Assembly (NCBI GenBank): GCA_029953675.1 | Contig: JAMWBK010000002.1 | Location: 3,100,001 to 3,164,000 of the forward strand | Source: Rhodosorus marinus | Taxonomy: Eukaryota > Rhodophyta > Stylonematophyceae > Stylonematales > Stylonemataceae | DNA: 64,000 bases | Direction of reading: 5' to 3' | Shown: positions 42,008 through 56,406 of the stretch, piece after piece | Layout of the letters: each line of letters begins with the position of its first letter | How positions within the stretch are numbered: position 1 is the stretch's first letter | Notes under the pieces: model-generated | Database searches by the model: none | What the model was told of the DNA's origin: nothing | Seen by the model: the letters and a program-made list of their open reading frames with translations, nothing else | Made by a program: the position numbers and the translations under genes

Positions 42008-45000
42008 ATGGGCCAGAGCAGTAGCCTGGCGGATTTAAAGCGACTGCTCGTCGCCGCTGCTAGAGCAGATGTCATAGGAGATGAGGTTGATATTGGTTGT
42101 GCTCGTGCAACATCAGAGGGTCGATTCCATGTGCAAATAGAAAACCATGTTACGGAGGACCCGATTGTAAGCATCTACACAAGCCAAGGGGATATTTTCC
42201 GTGGCTCTACATCCACTTTGATCGCCAAATCAGCCAAGAACTTGCAGCCGAGAAAAGGGCGACCTCCAAAAATCAATGTTGAGTCGTGGGAGACTTCCCT
42301 CGGAGTATTTAAGGCAGAGGATGACAATGGAGAGACGTGGACAAAATTTTCCGTAATTCTCAGTGAGCTGGACGACGAAGACTTGTACCCTCTTCACTCA
42401 GCCGACTCTGCATCGGACAAGGAAGTGGATGGTGGCGAGGATACGAGCAAGCCAACTGTTAGAACTCCGAACCTAGGCGGTTCTGAGAGTAGATTGAGAC
42501 TCGAGAGCATCGTCTTTTCCACCTTCCCCGCAGTTGGAGATTATGTTGAGATTAGTCCTTCCGGGAAAAGTTCGCTGAAGGGAAGCGCTGGCAAAGTTGT
42601 GAATATCGGTGACCAGTCGAATCCAGAAAAGCGAAGGGTGCAGGTGAGATAGCTTTTGTGTGCTAGGTTTCGTTGCCAAGGTTGGTGCAGCTTGGACTAT
42701 TTCTGAAAGTCGTTCCTCCTCTTCATCACAGCTGCTGATAGGGAACAAGCCAACATGGGTGACCCTTCGATTAGGTGACTTTCGCTTGATTGATGGATCA
42801 CAGGTTCGTGATGAGCAGGCTCGTGATGACCGGGCAACCCCCAAGTTGAGCTTAGATCCTGCACCAAATGAACAGGACAAGCCCTCGCCGGCCATAAGCG
42901 ATGTAAAACTCGATCCAGGAAGACCACAAACTTTGAAGGCAAAATTGATGAAGATGTGGTCGGAGAAGAAGGTTAAGAAGCAGGTCGACCGAGCGCCTGG
43001 AGATACCCAGGTAAGTCCTGACTCCGAAACCGCTCGGGTTTGAATCCTGCGCAGTCGTTCTGTACGAGAAATTGCGAGCAGATGCACTCCCCGACTTGTA
43101 GCGACTTAGAGAACTGACCATGTGATCTCCTCGCAATTGTGCAACTAGGCGACAAGTCCCGGTCCAGTAGAAACTGTCGCGGTGAAAAGGGAGAAAACTG
43201 TTCATAGCGAAGACTCGGCGGCCCAGATGCACAGCAAGCTCGCAGTATCTGACAAGTCCGCGTCGAAGTCCTCCAACTCAACGAAGCGCAAGAAGAAGAA
43301 GCGCGATGTTAGGAGTGCACATAGTCTACAATCTCACAGAAAGGCGGTAGAACCTTCAGAAAAGCCTGCTAGTAGAGGCTCGGACTCCAATTTTCCGGAC
43401 GACAAACGGAGCTCCGATTCAAGTAGCGAGGAATCCTATCTGGAAGACGGTGGATCAGAAAGAGTAGAGCAATGGAGAAGAACCCGAGGATCACCAGAGC
43501 GAGGACGGAAGAAGTCACACGGTCCTACCATCAAGGATGCCGATGAACGGTCCACGAGCGAAAAGGAACCTGCGCGACCAGCACCCAGAAAATCTGAAAA
43601 AAAGAAACCGGTCAGACAGAAGGGATGGAGAGAAATTCGTGGTTTGTTTACCGACGTTGTTGTACAGAAAAACGAAGAATCGGAGAGCGACGAAGAGGAC
43701 TCGGAGAATGAAGAAAGCTCGCCTGAGGAGGCCTCTCCTGTGTTGAGCACTAGCCGCTTACGGAAAGCGAAGCTCAGTAGTACCGAACGTGGGCCTAGGG
43801 GTCGGACGAGGAGAACCGAGGACGCGACTGTTTCGGAAGACGTGGGCAAATCAGCCTCTGTAAGGTCGCGCTCTAGAAGAAGAGAAGAAACGGAGGTTGA
43901 GCCGGAGGCCAGCAGCAAGGCATCCGCGAAGTCAGAGAAGAAAGACGAGGCGAAGAGATCCCCGGATATAAAACGTCCCACTAGAACTCATGGGAAGGTT
44001 ATCGGGAAAGCGGTTGATGCACTTGAGGCGGACGTCAAGGCTACAGGTGATAGTGATGTCCAAAAGATACCTACCAAGCAACCAGGAAAGGGAAGCAAGC
44101 GGACTATTAGGAAACAAAACAACTCTGAGGAGGAGGATGTCTCGCCACCAGGAGAGGTCCGATCCGAGGTGAAAAGCAGCAAGCGACAGAATTCTGGTAC
44201 TGAAAGGGCGGTCACTTATGGCGCAATTGCGTCCGTTGACAGCAAAGAGAATGCCGAGGAGAAAAGCCAGATAGAGACGGCTGCGAAGGGGTCTCCGAAG
44301 GCTGTCAAGCAGGCTGTCAAGGTGCCCAGCCTCAAGCAATTGGCTGAGGAGGACGAGAGTGAGGTGGAACAGAGCTTCATAGAAATCCTTGCTGGATACG
44401 ACTTCAAGGACATCTCGGACAGCATGAGCTTTTTCGGAGACGAGGTGATTTTAGACGTGACTGGCCTCAAAGTCAAGCTTGTAGACTACATTTCCAAGTG
44501 TTGTTTGAAGATTGCGCACCCAGACTCACAGATTGAAGTAGAAGACCAGCTGCCCTTGCTTGGTTCTGACGAGCTGAGCGAGTTCTTGGCCAGTCTGACG
44601 TTCGTCCTGGATGGGTCACTTTCCATCGCCCCGGAATTCTCAAAAAGGTGGTGTAGTAGAAAGGGATTAAACAGCCAAGTCGTAGGGTTCGCGTTGTCGA
44701 TTGTCGACGCGGCTTTGAAAGCGGCGCTGGAGCTGAAAGCGAAGCTGGATGAGAAGAAAGACGTGAAAGATCCGGCGCTTGGAGAAGCTAGCGGCGATCA
44801 GGTTGAGGTTACGTCAACAGGTCCCTTCCAGAACGCCATCAACGCCTTTGTCGTGCTTGTAAACTACCTAGAATACGAGGACAAGACAATCGGAGACGCA
44901 GAAGATGCGGGGCCAGAGGACAGAAAGCTCGCCACAGTGGTGCATCTCGCCGAGAGACCTGAGCTTCTGGAGATGGTATCACCAACGATGACTTTGATGG

Positions 45001-48000
45001 AGCTGCCAAAGCTTAAGGCACTGAAAGGACCCAGTTCGAAGTTGAGGCAATGGGCTTCAGAATATATATTATGTCTCCTCGGTACTCGCGCATTGTCCGA
45101 TGTGGAAAGAAATGACGTCATTCACCGAATCGTTGAGCATGAAAACATTTTTTCGTCCTTTGTGGATGAACTCCAGAAGAGAATGGTGCGGATCGATGAA
45201 CGTGCGAGGGGTACGGATGAAACTGTTGCGGACGTGTTGTACGAGCTGCTTGAAAACAAGGAGTTCCTCATACGGTTAGCTGACCCCGAGGAGAATGAGA
45301 CGAGGGAAAAGCTCGCAGATGCTTTCACCAGCAGTTTCGAAAAGATTGTCTCTGGACGGCCGGCGGGCATTGTCAACAACGAAATCAATTTGAAAGTTCT
45401 CGATGCGGTTACATTGTTCTTCAAGTACGCTTTTCTCAGAGGGCATGTGGTCGGCAATAGTCACCTGCGGTCAAAGTTTATGACAGCGTTTGCAGCGTTA
45501 CTGGCTAGAACGGACGAGATCATAGCTGATGTTACGGGTAAGCGAAGAACAGAGCAGTGCTGGTCAGAATTCATGTAGCTGAGAGTATTGTTGTTGTCCT
45601 TGCATGATGAATTAGGGAACAGCAAGAACCCGGTGAAGATGGATCCTTTCGATGGATACGAAGTTGATGAGATAATAGAGGACGAACTCATTGATGAGGA
45701 CATTGCGTGGTTCCTCTCTATTTCGTTCCGGATCTTCGGTGTGTTGGGTAATCGAATCGGCGGAGGCTCGTTGCTTAGCCATCTCATTGAGAGTCAGTTC
45801 CGGGGAAGGAGAGGTCTAGAGAGGCTCTACACGTTCGCTTGGAAACTGCAGCGAAGCGTGGGGACGGAAAAACTGGGGGAGAAAGACCGAACGCTATTCA
45901 CAGTAGCTTTCACTGCCGTCCAGGAGGCCATGGAGTCTGCTCACTTCTCATCGCGGAGGCAGAATCCGGCCGTAAATGATTGTGAGTCAAATTTGTCAGG
46001 CACTTGCCCTTTGTTTTGGAACGAATAGACTTGCTTGTGAGAACGAGAATAGCATCTCTAAAAATTTGCGGTTTTCGTCATAACCCGTAGCTGCAGACGT
46101 GACAACGAGAAGTGACGGCTACGATGTGCTTGGCATAAGCACATCGGACGGGTCTGATACAGAAATCCCAAGGAAACTGGGGACATTGGAGAAGGTAGAG
46201 CCCATACGATTGAGAAGTCTACTACAATATCCCAAAAGACGTCGTGAATTTGAGGTGGTTGATGCAGAGCTATCTGAGTTCTACCGTGAGGAAATGGAAG
46301 CCGCGTTTATTAGGCTCACCGGCAGCGGGGAGAAACCAGCACCGTTCAAGAGGCTTTCGAAAAATGAGTATCTTCCTGCTGCGAGAAAACTACTCCAAAG
46401 TCAGGGGGAGCATATCATGCAGTGCAACTGCGTCGAGGTATATACTTCTTCGGCCAGCATAGCTTCGAAATTGCTTCAGAGCCCAGTCGTACTGATCGCT
46501 GTATACTTGTTTCACCTCTCTCGCACTTTTTCTGGTACTGCCCCGTAGGTCCCAGGCGCCATGGCGTGCAATGATCATAGGTGTTTGAACCGTGCATCCA
46601 TGTTCGAATGCGACGAACAGCATTGTCAAGCTGGCGAGAGCTGCTCGAATCAGAGGTTCCAGAAACGTCAGTATGTCCCGGTGAAAGTAACAAAGGCTGA
46701 AGGAGGCAAAGGTTGGGGCCTGAAGCCGCTTGAGGACGTCGAGAAGGGCACGTTCGTAATGGAGTATCAAGGCCAAGTAATAGACGAGGATGATTACGAG
46801 CGGCGAAAGAAGAGATATGAAGGAGAGAAAAATTTCTACTTCATGAATCTGACACCGGATTTGTATCTGGATGCATCGAGAAAGGGCAATCTCGCAAGGT
46901 TCATTAATCACTCCTGCGACCCCAACTGCGCTACACAGAAGTGGACCGTCAGCGGGGAGCCTTGTGTCGGAATATTCGCGGTCAAAGGTAAGACGAAAAC
47001 ATCTTTCGAAGCGCTGCTTTCGGTTGCTAATGTGATCACCCCCCTTGCCAATCTGCTCGTTTTTAGATATTCCGAAAGGTTGTGAGATCACTTTCGACTA
47101 CAACATTGAAAGTGGAGCGCGTGGAGAGACCTCAGCTGCTGTGAAGTGCGAGTGTGGAGCACCAAATTGTAAAGTTTGGCTTACGGGCAAGGAAGATACG
47201 CCGGAGATCAGGAAGGCTGCTGAAGAGCAGTATCTGAGGCGTGCGAAGGTTGTTGAGGATCAATTGAAATGGATCAACAACCGCATTGAGCTGAGAGCCC
47301 GAGGCCGGGCGGACGAACCTTCGTCACTCTCTGAAGGCGAGGACATGGACCTTAGCGACGAGAAGCTTTCCACGGGAATGGGCGAGACCGAAGACAATCC
47401 GGAAAACCCACAGGGAAGCCCCTCACGGTCTCCTGGAAAGCGCGATCGGCGTGTTGCGTTCCCGGGTATGTACAGTGGGACGGACGATGTCTTGCCGTCC
47501 ATTCGCATAAAGAAGCGGACCGTCGGCAACGGCCAAGCGAGTCCAGAGTTGACAAAGGTCGAAACTAAGGAGCCGACGCCTTTAGAGTCCATGAAGAAGG
47601 AAGAAACTCCTTTGGAGCTACCGAATAAGGAACTGGCTATCGTTAAACCCGCCACCGCGGGTATTCTGGATGACATGGTTGTGCGAACTGAAATGAAACC
47701 AAAGCCCTCCGAGTTCCCCGCAATAGGGACTACGTCTCAGGGCAGAAAATCAGCATTTGTTGAAACATCCTCAGCTGGCGAGTCTAACCGGGAATCGAAT
47801 ATTGTAGAAAAAACTACTGCAGACTCAATCCCGATAGTACCGCCTGCTCCTCCACCGGTTGTGGAAAGCAAGGATGTGGCTGCACATGCCGGCTTTATCC
47901 GAGTAGATGCTTCTGGAAAAGAGGAATCGTCTCTCGTTTCGGAAGGCACTAAGCTACTGAAGGATGTCATGCGCAATGATGGAAAACCTGACTTCATAGA

Positions 48001-48886
48001 CGAGAGTGACAATAGAGACGCTATGTCGGGAACAATTAAGACTATCAGCGTAAGCGAGTCCAAGGAGGGTTTGCGAGTTCCAGGATCACCGAAACGAGTA
48101 CGGTCCGAAACAAGCGAGCTGAAGGATAGCAACCTGACCTCTGACAGAAAACGTGTATGGCAGACAAGGGATCGATCTCCTGGTCAGCGAAGGGAGTCGC
48201 CACCGTACAAAAGGAGGGAAGTATCCCCGTACGACAGAAGAGAGCTCTCACCATACGAAAGAAGGGAACTCTCACCGTATATCGGACGAGAGGCGTCCCC
48301 GTACAAGAGAAGAGAGCTCTCACCGCGGGAAAGAAGATATCCATCTCCGCGTGAGAGAAGGGAGTCCCCTCCTTATAGAAGTCGCAGGCAGCACCTATCT
48401 CGAGATTCGAGGAGACGCGAGAGCTACTCCTCCAGAGATCGACGCAGGCATCGATCTCATTCATCTTCCAGGTCACGTTCGCGGAGCTATTCAAGCAGCT
48501 CAAGAGGGTCGAACAGAAGGATGCGTACACGCCCGCGGTCCACGTCGCGCTCGCTGTCTCGATCACGTTCGTATTCTCGCTCGAGTTCACGATCAAGCGG
48601 AAGACGCAAGTCGAGGCGTAACCGGTCAAGGTCCCGTACTCCTGTTCCCAGAAGATATCGCGACAGCCCCAGGAGGGGATGGAAAGATAGTGACGATGAC
48701 CACTACAGGCGCTATCGCTCAAGGTACGAATTTAATCCTTCCTGGGTTTGCTCAATGGTCAGGTGACAAAGTGCTTATCCTCGTTTTATGCTACTACAAT
48801 TTAGCCCCAGTCCCCACAGAGAAAGAAGCCCATATGACAGATCTCGTGATTACCGGAGGAGTTACCGGAGGGACCGCTATTATTGA
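42008..48886 (+). CDS. SET2/ASH1-type histone lysine methyltransferase with C-terminal RS domain
   Basis: Eight exons: 42008-42643, 42732-43010, 43149-45537, 45616-45981, 46097-46437 (or from 46091), 46549-46987, 47067-48723, 48805-48886. Phases agree; about 2,062 residues. A long Lys/Glu/Ser-rich region leads to a helical stretch (about 860-1300), then the catalytic block: AWS domain (MQCNCVE ... CNDHRCLNR ... CQAGESCSNQRFQKRQY, about 1330-1378), SET domain with GWGLKPLEDV, YFMNLTPDLYLDA, GNLARFINHSCDPNCATQKW and CEITFDYN (to about 1497), and post-SET VKCECGAPNCKVWL. These are the signatures of H3K36 methyltransferases (Set2/SETD2, NSD, ASH1). The last 215 residues are an RS domain with about nine copies of RRExSPYxRRE followed by dense Arg-Ser pairs. 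It should act in the nucleus. I see no PHD, PWWP or bromodomain. Confidence 0.92.
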
Positions 48887-51204
48887 CAAAGCTGGTGGTT
48901 ACTATCTGCAGCAAGGTTTGCAACAAAGAAGTCAACAGCAGGTCGGAGAGCAAAGAATAAATGAATAGACAAAGCCCAAGACGTGGGTCTCCACTTGACT
49001 CGAGGATTTCACGCCATCGACTCCCAAGTAGTCCAATGATGTCTTTTAAGACCTCTGATTGGAGAGCTTCGCGAACTGTGAAGAATAGGATGGTTGGTCG
49101 ATATACTGGTAGAGCATTTGGCTCCGTTCCACTGCTTCCAATTTGGACAGGGTTCGATTTCGTACTTCCGTATTTCAAAAGCCTTGTAGACCCTGTGGGC
49201 TTTGCAAAGGCTTGAGAATCAAAATCTTTGGGATCCAAGTGAAATGTACTGGAAAGCTGTCCTATAACCGTAGCCGTAACTGTAACCGTAAACTTTACTG
49301 GGCAGCTGCATACTGCAGCGCATCACTATTTCTACTACCGCAACCGCAACCTTTGCTGGGCAACCCCGCTACCGGGGTCTCATGCTATGTTCAAAAGAAA
49401 AACCAGTGACCAGCGGATTGTCCAGCTGGTCCACACGCAAAGCTCCAGTCGCAAGCTCCGCGATTCCTTGCCGAAGTTGTCCGGTTCATCTGAGCTCTGA
49501 TGTCCCTTCATTCGTCCTGTGCAGAAAGTGCTATGCAGCTGTCTCGGAGGAATTATTGGGTCATGCGCAACGAGAGATTAACTAGGCAAACGGCTAGCAC
49601 CATCTGATCATTAGAACGTTTCCTCACGTGACCCGTGGCTACGGACCTGTCCAGTGCTTCCGAGAAAACGGACTGCCCAAACCACGGCCGGAATCGAGCT
49701 TTGAGATAGTGCTTCTACTTATCATTGTTGAGCTACTTTAGAATCTCAAGTAGGTCTGAATTGTCGCGGCGTGTTCCTTGAAAGCCTTCTATTGGGACGA
49801 AATAGACTCTTTTCGGACATTGGAATGACGATGGCTGTTGTGGATCAGATCAGTTTTTTCTGAGCTTGCAATCTGCAGCATCTTTGTCGTTTGCCATGCG
49901 TTTCGACATGATTTCTCCTTAAACAACAGATCCTAACTCTTTGAAACGAGTATTATCGGGACTACTAATTGTGTTTGGAAGAATCGTCGCAAACAAAATT
50001 GTGTGAAAGGTTATGGAGAACTCCAAGGTGGGTCTTCTGTATGCCACAAAGATAGCGGGCAGCGAGCCTCGCTGTGGTTTTTGATAGTTTTTTCTTTGGT
50101 TTTTTCTTTGGCTTGCTAGGACGAGAACAAACTACTTCATGACGCACTGTCTGAGTATGTTCTAACAGCGGCAAATCAGCCTACGTTAGGCCTTCACTAC
50201 GCAGCGATGCACATGAAGACCCGAGTAGGACCGTTCGCGAAGAACAACTATAGTAATCTAACTCAACTATCAGAAAGTTTGCTTGACGCGCAGAGCCATG
50301 TGAAGTTTGCTACAAATTTTCTTCGAGAGTAATGCAAGCCGTATCAGAACAACTAAAGGATGGGAGTAGGCTATATCGCTAGGAACGAAAGCCCCTCAAT
50401 CTGATCCTCAAACGCGCTTTTTTCGATGACAGGCACAACGCAGGCATTCTCGTTGCGGATAGGATTGACGTGCTCATAAGGAAGTGCGACAATTCACTCA
50501 AGATCAGAATGGCAAAAAGTCACAAATAGGACGAGACTTTTATCCGAGATTCATATGAGCCGCACATTGCAAGAGAATTCTCGATCGTCTCAGTCCAATT
50601 TCAGTCTTGTCCTCCTCAACTTGGGCTTGCCCCTGAGAGAGGATTCTGAAACCTACTAGGCTTTTCCTCTTCACCTTCTATCGAAGCACATGCTTGTACT
50701 CAGATATGACACGTGAGGCATAACGAATTGCTGATAAGCTCACTAGTTGTAGAATTACAAGCCCCATCATGGAAGCGTAAGCTTGAAACCTGCGCGGCTT
50801 GATGGAATTCTGATCTGGTCTGGATCAAGCTTCGCTGCCCGGTCAATGGTCGCCAGGTGCTCGAAGAAGTGAAGGACGCACAAGCTTAGTTTACATTAAA
50901 AGCCATGCAGTTACATGTTAGTATCGATTCTGTCTTCCGCTGAAAACATGATCTCCACGCGATTTCCAGAAGCCGGTCCTCGTCGTCGCCTGGGTTCGGG
51001 GCTTAGCCAGAATATGTTTCATAATTTCAATGATTTCTGTCCAACACTTGGCGCTGACGTGCTTGCTTAGCAGCTTGCAAGACTCCTAGCTCACACGTTT
51101 TCTCACGTTCTCAAACTCTTAGCCTAGCTTCAGCTGTTGAATTAGTCTGGTTCGGCCACCTTCATTGTTGAAAGCACGCCACTGGCGCTGTAGGATATCA
51201 CGAC
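48887..51204. other. Intergenic region between convergent SET and WDR33 genes
   Basis: No supported gene. A degenerate (CCGTAA)-type hexamer repeat lies at about 49263-49291, with a similar CCGCAA stretch at 49339-49352. A duplicated ttttctttggttttttcttt word lies at 50090-50112. Confidence 0.5.
49263..49352. repeat. Degenerate CCGTAA/CCGCAA hexamer repeat
   Basis: About four to five units (ccgtag ccgtaa ctgtaa ccgtaa) at 49266-49291, then ccgcaaccgcaacc at 49339-49352. Each block is followed by an act-tgggca word (tactgggcag, tgctgggcaa), suggesting that one stretch was duplicated and has diverged. Confidence 0.5.
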
Positions 51205-53986
<2,782 letters not shown>

Positions 53987-55501
53987 CTTGAAGAAAACCT
54001 CGAAGATGTGTGATTTTCACTCTTCTAAGAACTAGCAGAGTACGTCCAAAAAAAGCTTTCTTGCACCCTACTCCGTCGCCTTCTCAAACCACTCTCTGGC
54101 ATAACCCAGGTGACCTCGCTGACAAGTTTTTCCTCATCCGATAACGCCTCAACTCAGACACAACATCCACACTGTCAAACCTGAAAAGCAAATCGTCCGC
54201 GGTTTCATCTCCACAGTTCCGAAACCTCTTCCTCTCGCGTCATAGTATCAACAGAAACTTTACATGAAACAAGTCAAAAACAAAACACCCAGCCCATCAC
54301 AAGCAGCTCATCCCCAAAAAACCAGCCAACCCTTTAAAAACGCTGATAATGATCTTCGAAAACAGATTCCAAGTTCAGAGATTCATGTAAAATAACATAA
54401 AATACTCCAGTTCGCCTTTTTAGTTCATCCCCTTGCTCCTGATTCCTGGTCACTTCATTACTTCTCCTTCCTCGTGAAGATCTTACCAAGTGAAACTTCG
54501 ACGGGTTTTTGTTACATCACTTCAGGGTTATGCAATCAAATTTATTTTGAATTGACTGATTAAATACAATTTCCTACTCAATTTGCAAAGTTGAGTTTTT
54601 CTTTCGACGAGTCTTGTTTGTATTAATATGATATATATATGCTTGATTCGTATTTGTACATGAAATGGGAAGGTTTTGGTCGCACCTGTCTGTGTCGGTG
54701 GTGGGATAAGTACTCGAAGCTGGTGCTTTCCAAGCACGTAGAGGCCCAAACCGCCTGTGATTGAGGAAATGAGGCTATGATAGCGTTGTATTGGAGAGTA
54801 AGACGTGTTCGTATGAAAAACGGACTCGAAAACAGCACTCGATTTTGAAAGAGGAGAGCACCTGTGAGGCTGCCCGGATTGTTTCTGCAGCTACGGCGGA
54901 GTTGACCTTGAGACATGACGTGGACAGTAACGAGACGTTGGTCCCTTCTATTCCCAGATCACGCGCCCTCGCGAACGGAGGTACTTGAGCTTATCGCTCT
55001 CCGTGGTGGTTCTCTGCCAAGTTTTTAGAAATTCCAATAAGAGAGCGATATTGTTTCTCCAGTTTCTCATAGTTCATGCAAGCTTGCCGAATCATTACGA
55101 AGGTCTCACCAACACTCAGTTTCTCCTTGCAGAAAGACCCCCGCATCAACCACTTGCTATCCGTTTCAATTAAGTACTCGATCACCCCTTAATTACTTCA
55201 CAATATATGAATCATGTTGACATATAATCATTATTATTTCGCATATACTATGATTTTCTTCTCCTATTCATAAATCCTGCCTTCCAGAAAACTTGTTTTT
55301 TGTACATGGAAATTTGTACCAGCGATAATTATCAGTTTGACGTGTGCTAAGAATGTTTCGGTTTGGTTTAGGATGGTTGCTTTGGATCTGGCTAGGAACA
55401 AGATGGCCATGATCGGATCCCTCGTTAGCTGTTAGGGAGATGTGGTAACTGAATTAACTTGAACGAAGAAATGGTCTAGGTTTTAATCGTTTCTGATAAC
55501 G
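53987..55501. other. Divergent intergenic region between WDR33 and the Ser/Pro-rich protein gene
   Basis: 53987-54360 is A/C/T-rich on the plus strand (G/T-rich leader of WDR33). 54540-54660 and 55190-55330 are AT-rich. No other gene is seen. Confidence 0.5.
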
Positions 55502-56406
55502 ATGGGCCCCGTTGATGTGCTTGTTCCAGGTGGTGTAATCCTTTTACTGATCTTGTTCGGATGGGGGACGGATCTGTTTGTGAGGCGGCGGGCACTGCAG
55601 AAACTGAAGTAAGCGTTTGAGATTCTCTTCTCTCAAGTGCGACAGCTTGTACTCGTTTTTGTTACTTACAGGGCTGCTTTGTTCCTTTGTTCTCGTAAGA
55701 TATATGGGATCGCTAGGAAAATGGGGACCAAGAGGGCAGAGTACTGGAACTCCATGGAGTCCTCAGAGCTCGCCAGCGTCGCCTGATTTTAACCTCACTC
55801 CGAAGAGACTTTCTTTCTCGGTAGGAACAGATGCACTAGAAAACAGATTGCTTTGCAGATGGCGGCACCTAATATCGCCACTTGCCCTTTTGCGTTTGTG
55901 CAAAACAGTCGCCGTCGCTAATGACGCCGGGGAGTTTAGCAAGTGCGGACAGAAAATTTCGAGAAAATTCAACATCAGTCGTAAGCGACCGCGTAAAGAA
56001 ACGTTCACCTGAGAAGAACAGACCCACATTGGACCGTTTGCTCAAGGGGTCGCCGGGTGGTGGCGAGGCACCACATAATAGAAGCCCTTGGTCCTCGACA
56101 AAGTCGGAGCAAAGGACTGTCACTTGGAGCTATCCCCTCAGCCAAGAGAAGGACGCCGAAGTCCCAAGCAAAAAGGGGGCGCTTGATGACTCATTATTCT
56201 TCAAGCCCGTCAGACCTGTGACAGTGGAAGAGTCACCAGCGTTTCGGGGCTTGTACACACCGACGTGGACGAGAGGTTCGACGAAGCAGCGCACAGGAAT
56301 TCCCATGATAGGTTTGTATAACAGCAGTTCCAAACCTAGTTCTTTGCAGAACTCTACCTCCCGAGGAATACCAGCATCGCCCCAGCGTTCGTTCAGGGAC
56401 GTCTAA
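55502..56406 (+). CDS. Ser/Pro-rich basic protein with one N-terminal membrane segment (unknown)
   Basis: Predicted exons 55502-55608, 55700-55820 and 55909-56406 join in phase to 241 residues. Exon 1 encodes MGPVDVLVPGGVILLLILFG, a hydrophobic helix, followed by LFVRRRALQKLK, so it should be a single-pass or signal-anchor protein with its tail in the cytosol or nucleoplasm. The tail is disordered-looking, rich in Ser-Pro pairs and basic residues (TPWSPQSSPASP, LTPKRLSFS, KKRSPEKNRP, SPAFRGLYTPTW), like a substrate of Pro-directed kinases or an inner nuclear membrane protein. No domain is recognised. The second acceptor (TCGTAAG at 55699) is weak; a better-looking TTACAG at 55671 would put exon 2 out of frame. 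The N terminus is therefore less certain than the C-terminal 166 residues. Confidence 0.6.

Noticed and set aside
43436-43981. 181-codon Ser-rich minus-strand frame
   Set aside because: Antisense shadow of the Glu/Arg-rich part of the SET-domain gene.
48045-48722. 225-codon minus-strand frame opposite the RS domain
   Set aside because: Antisense of repetitive RS-coding sequence, which rarely contains reverse-strand stops.
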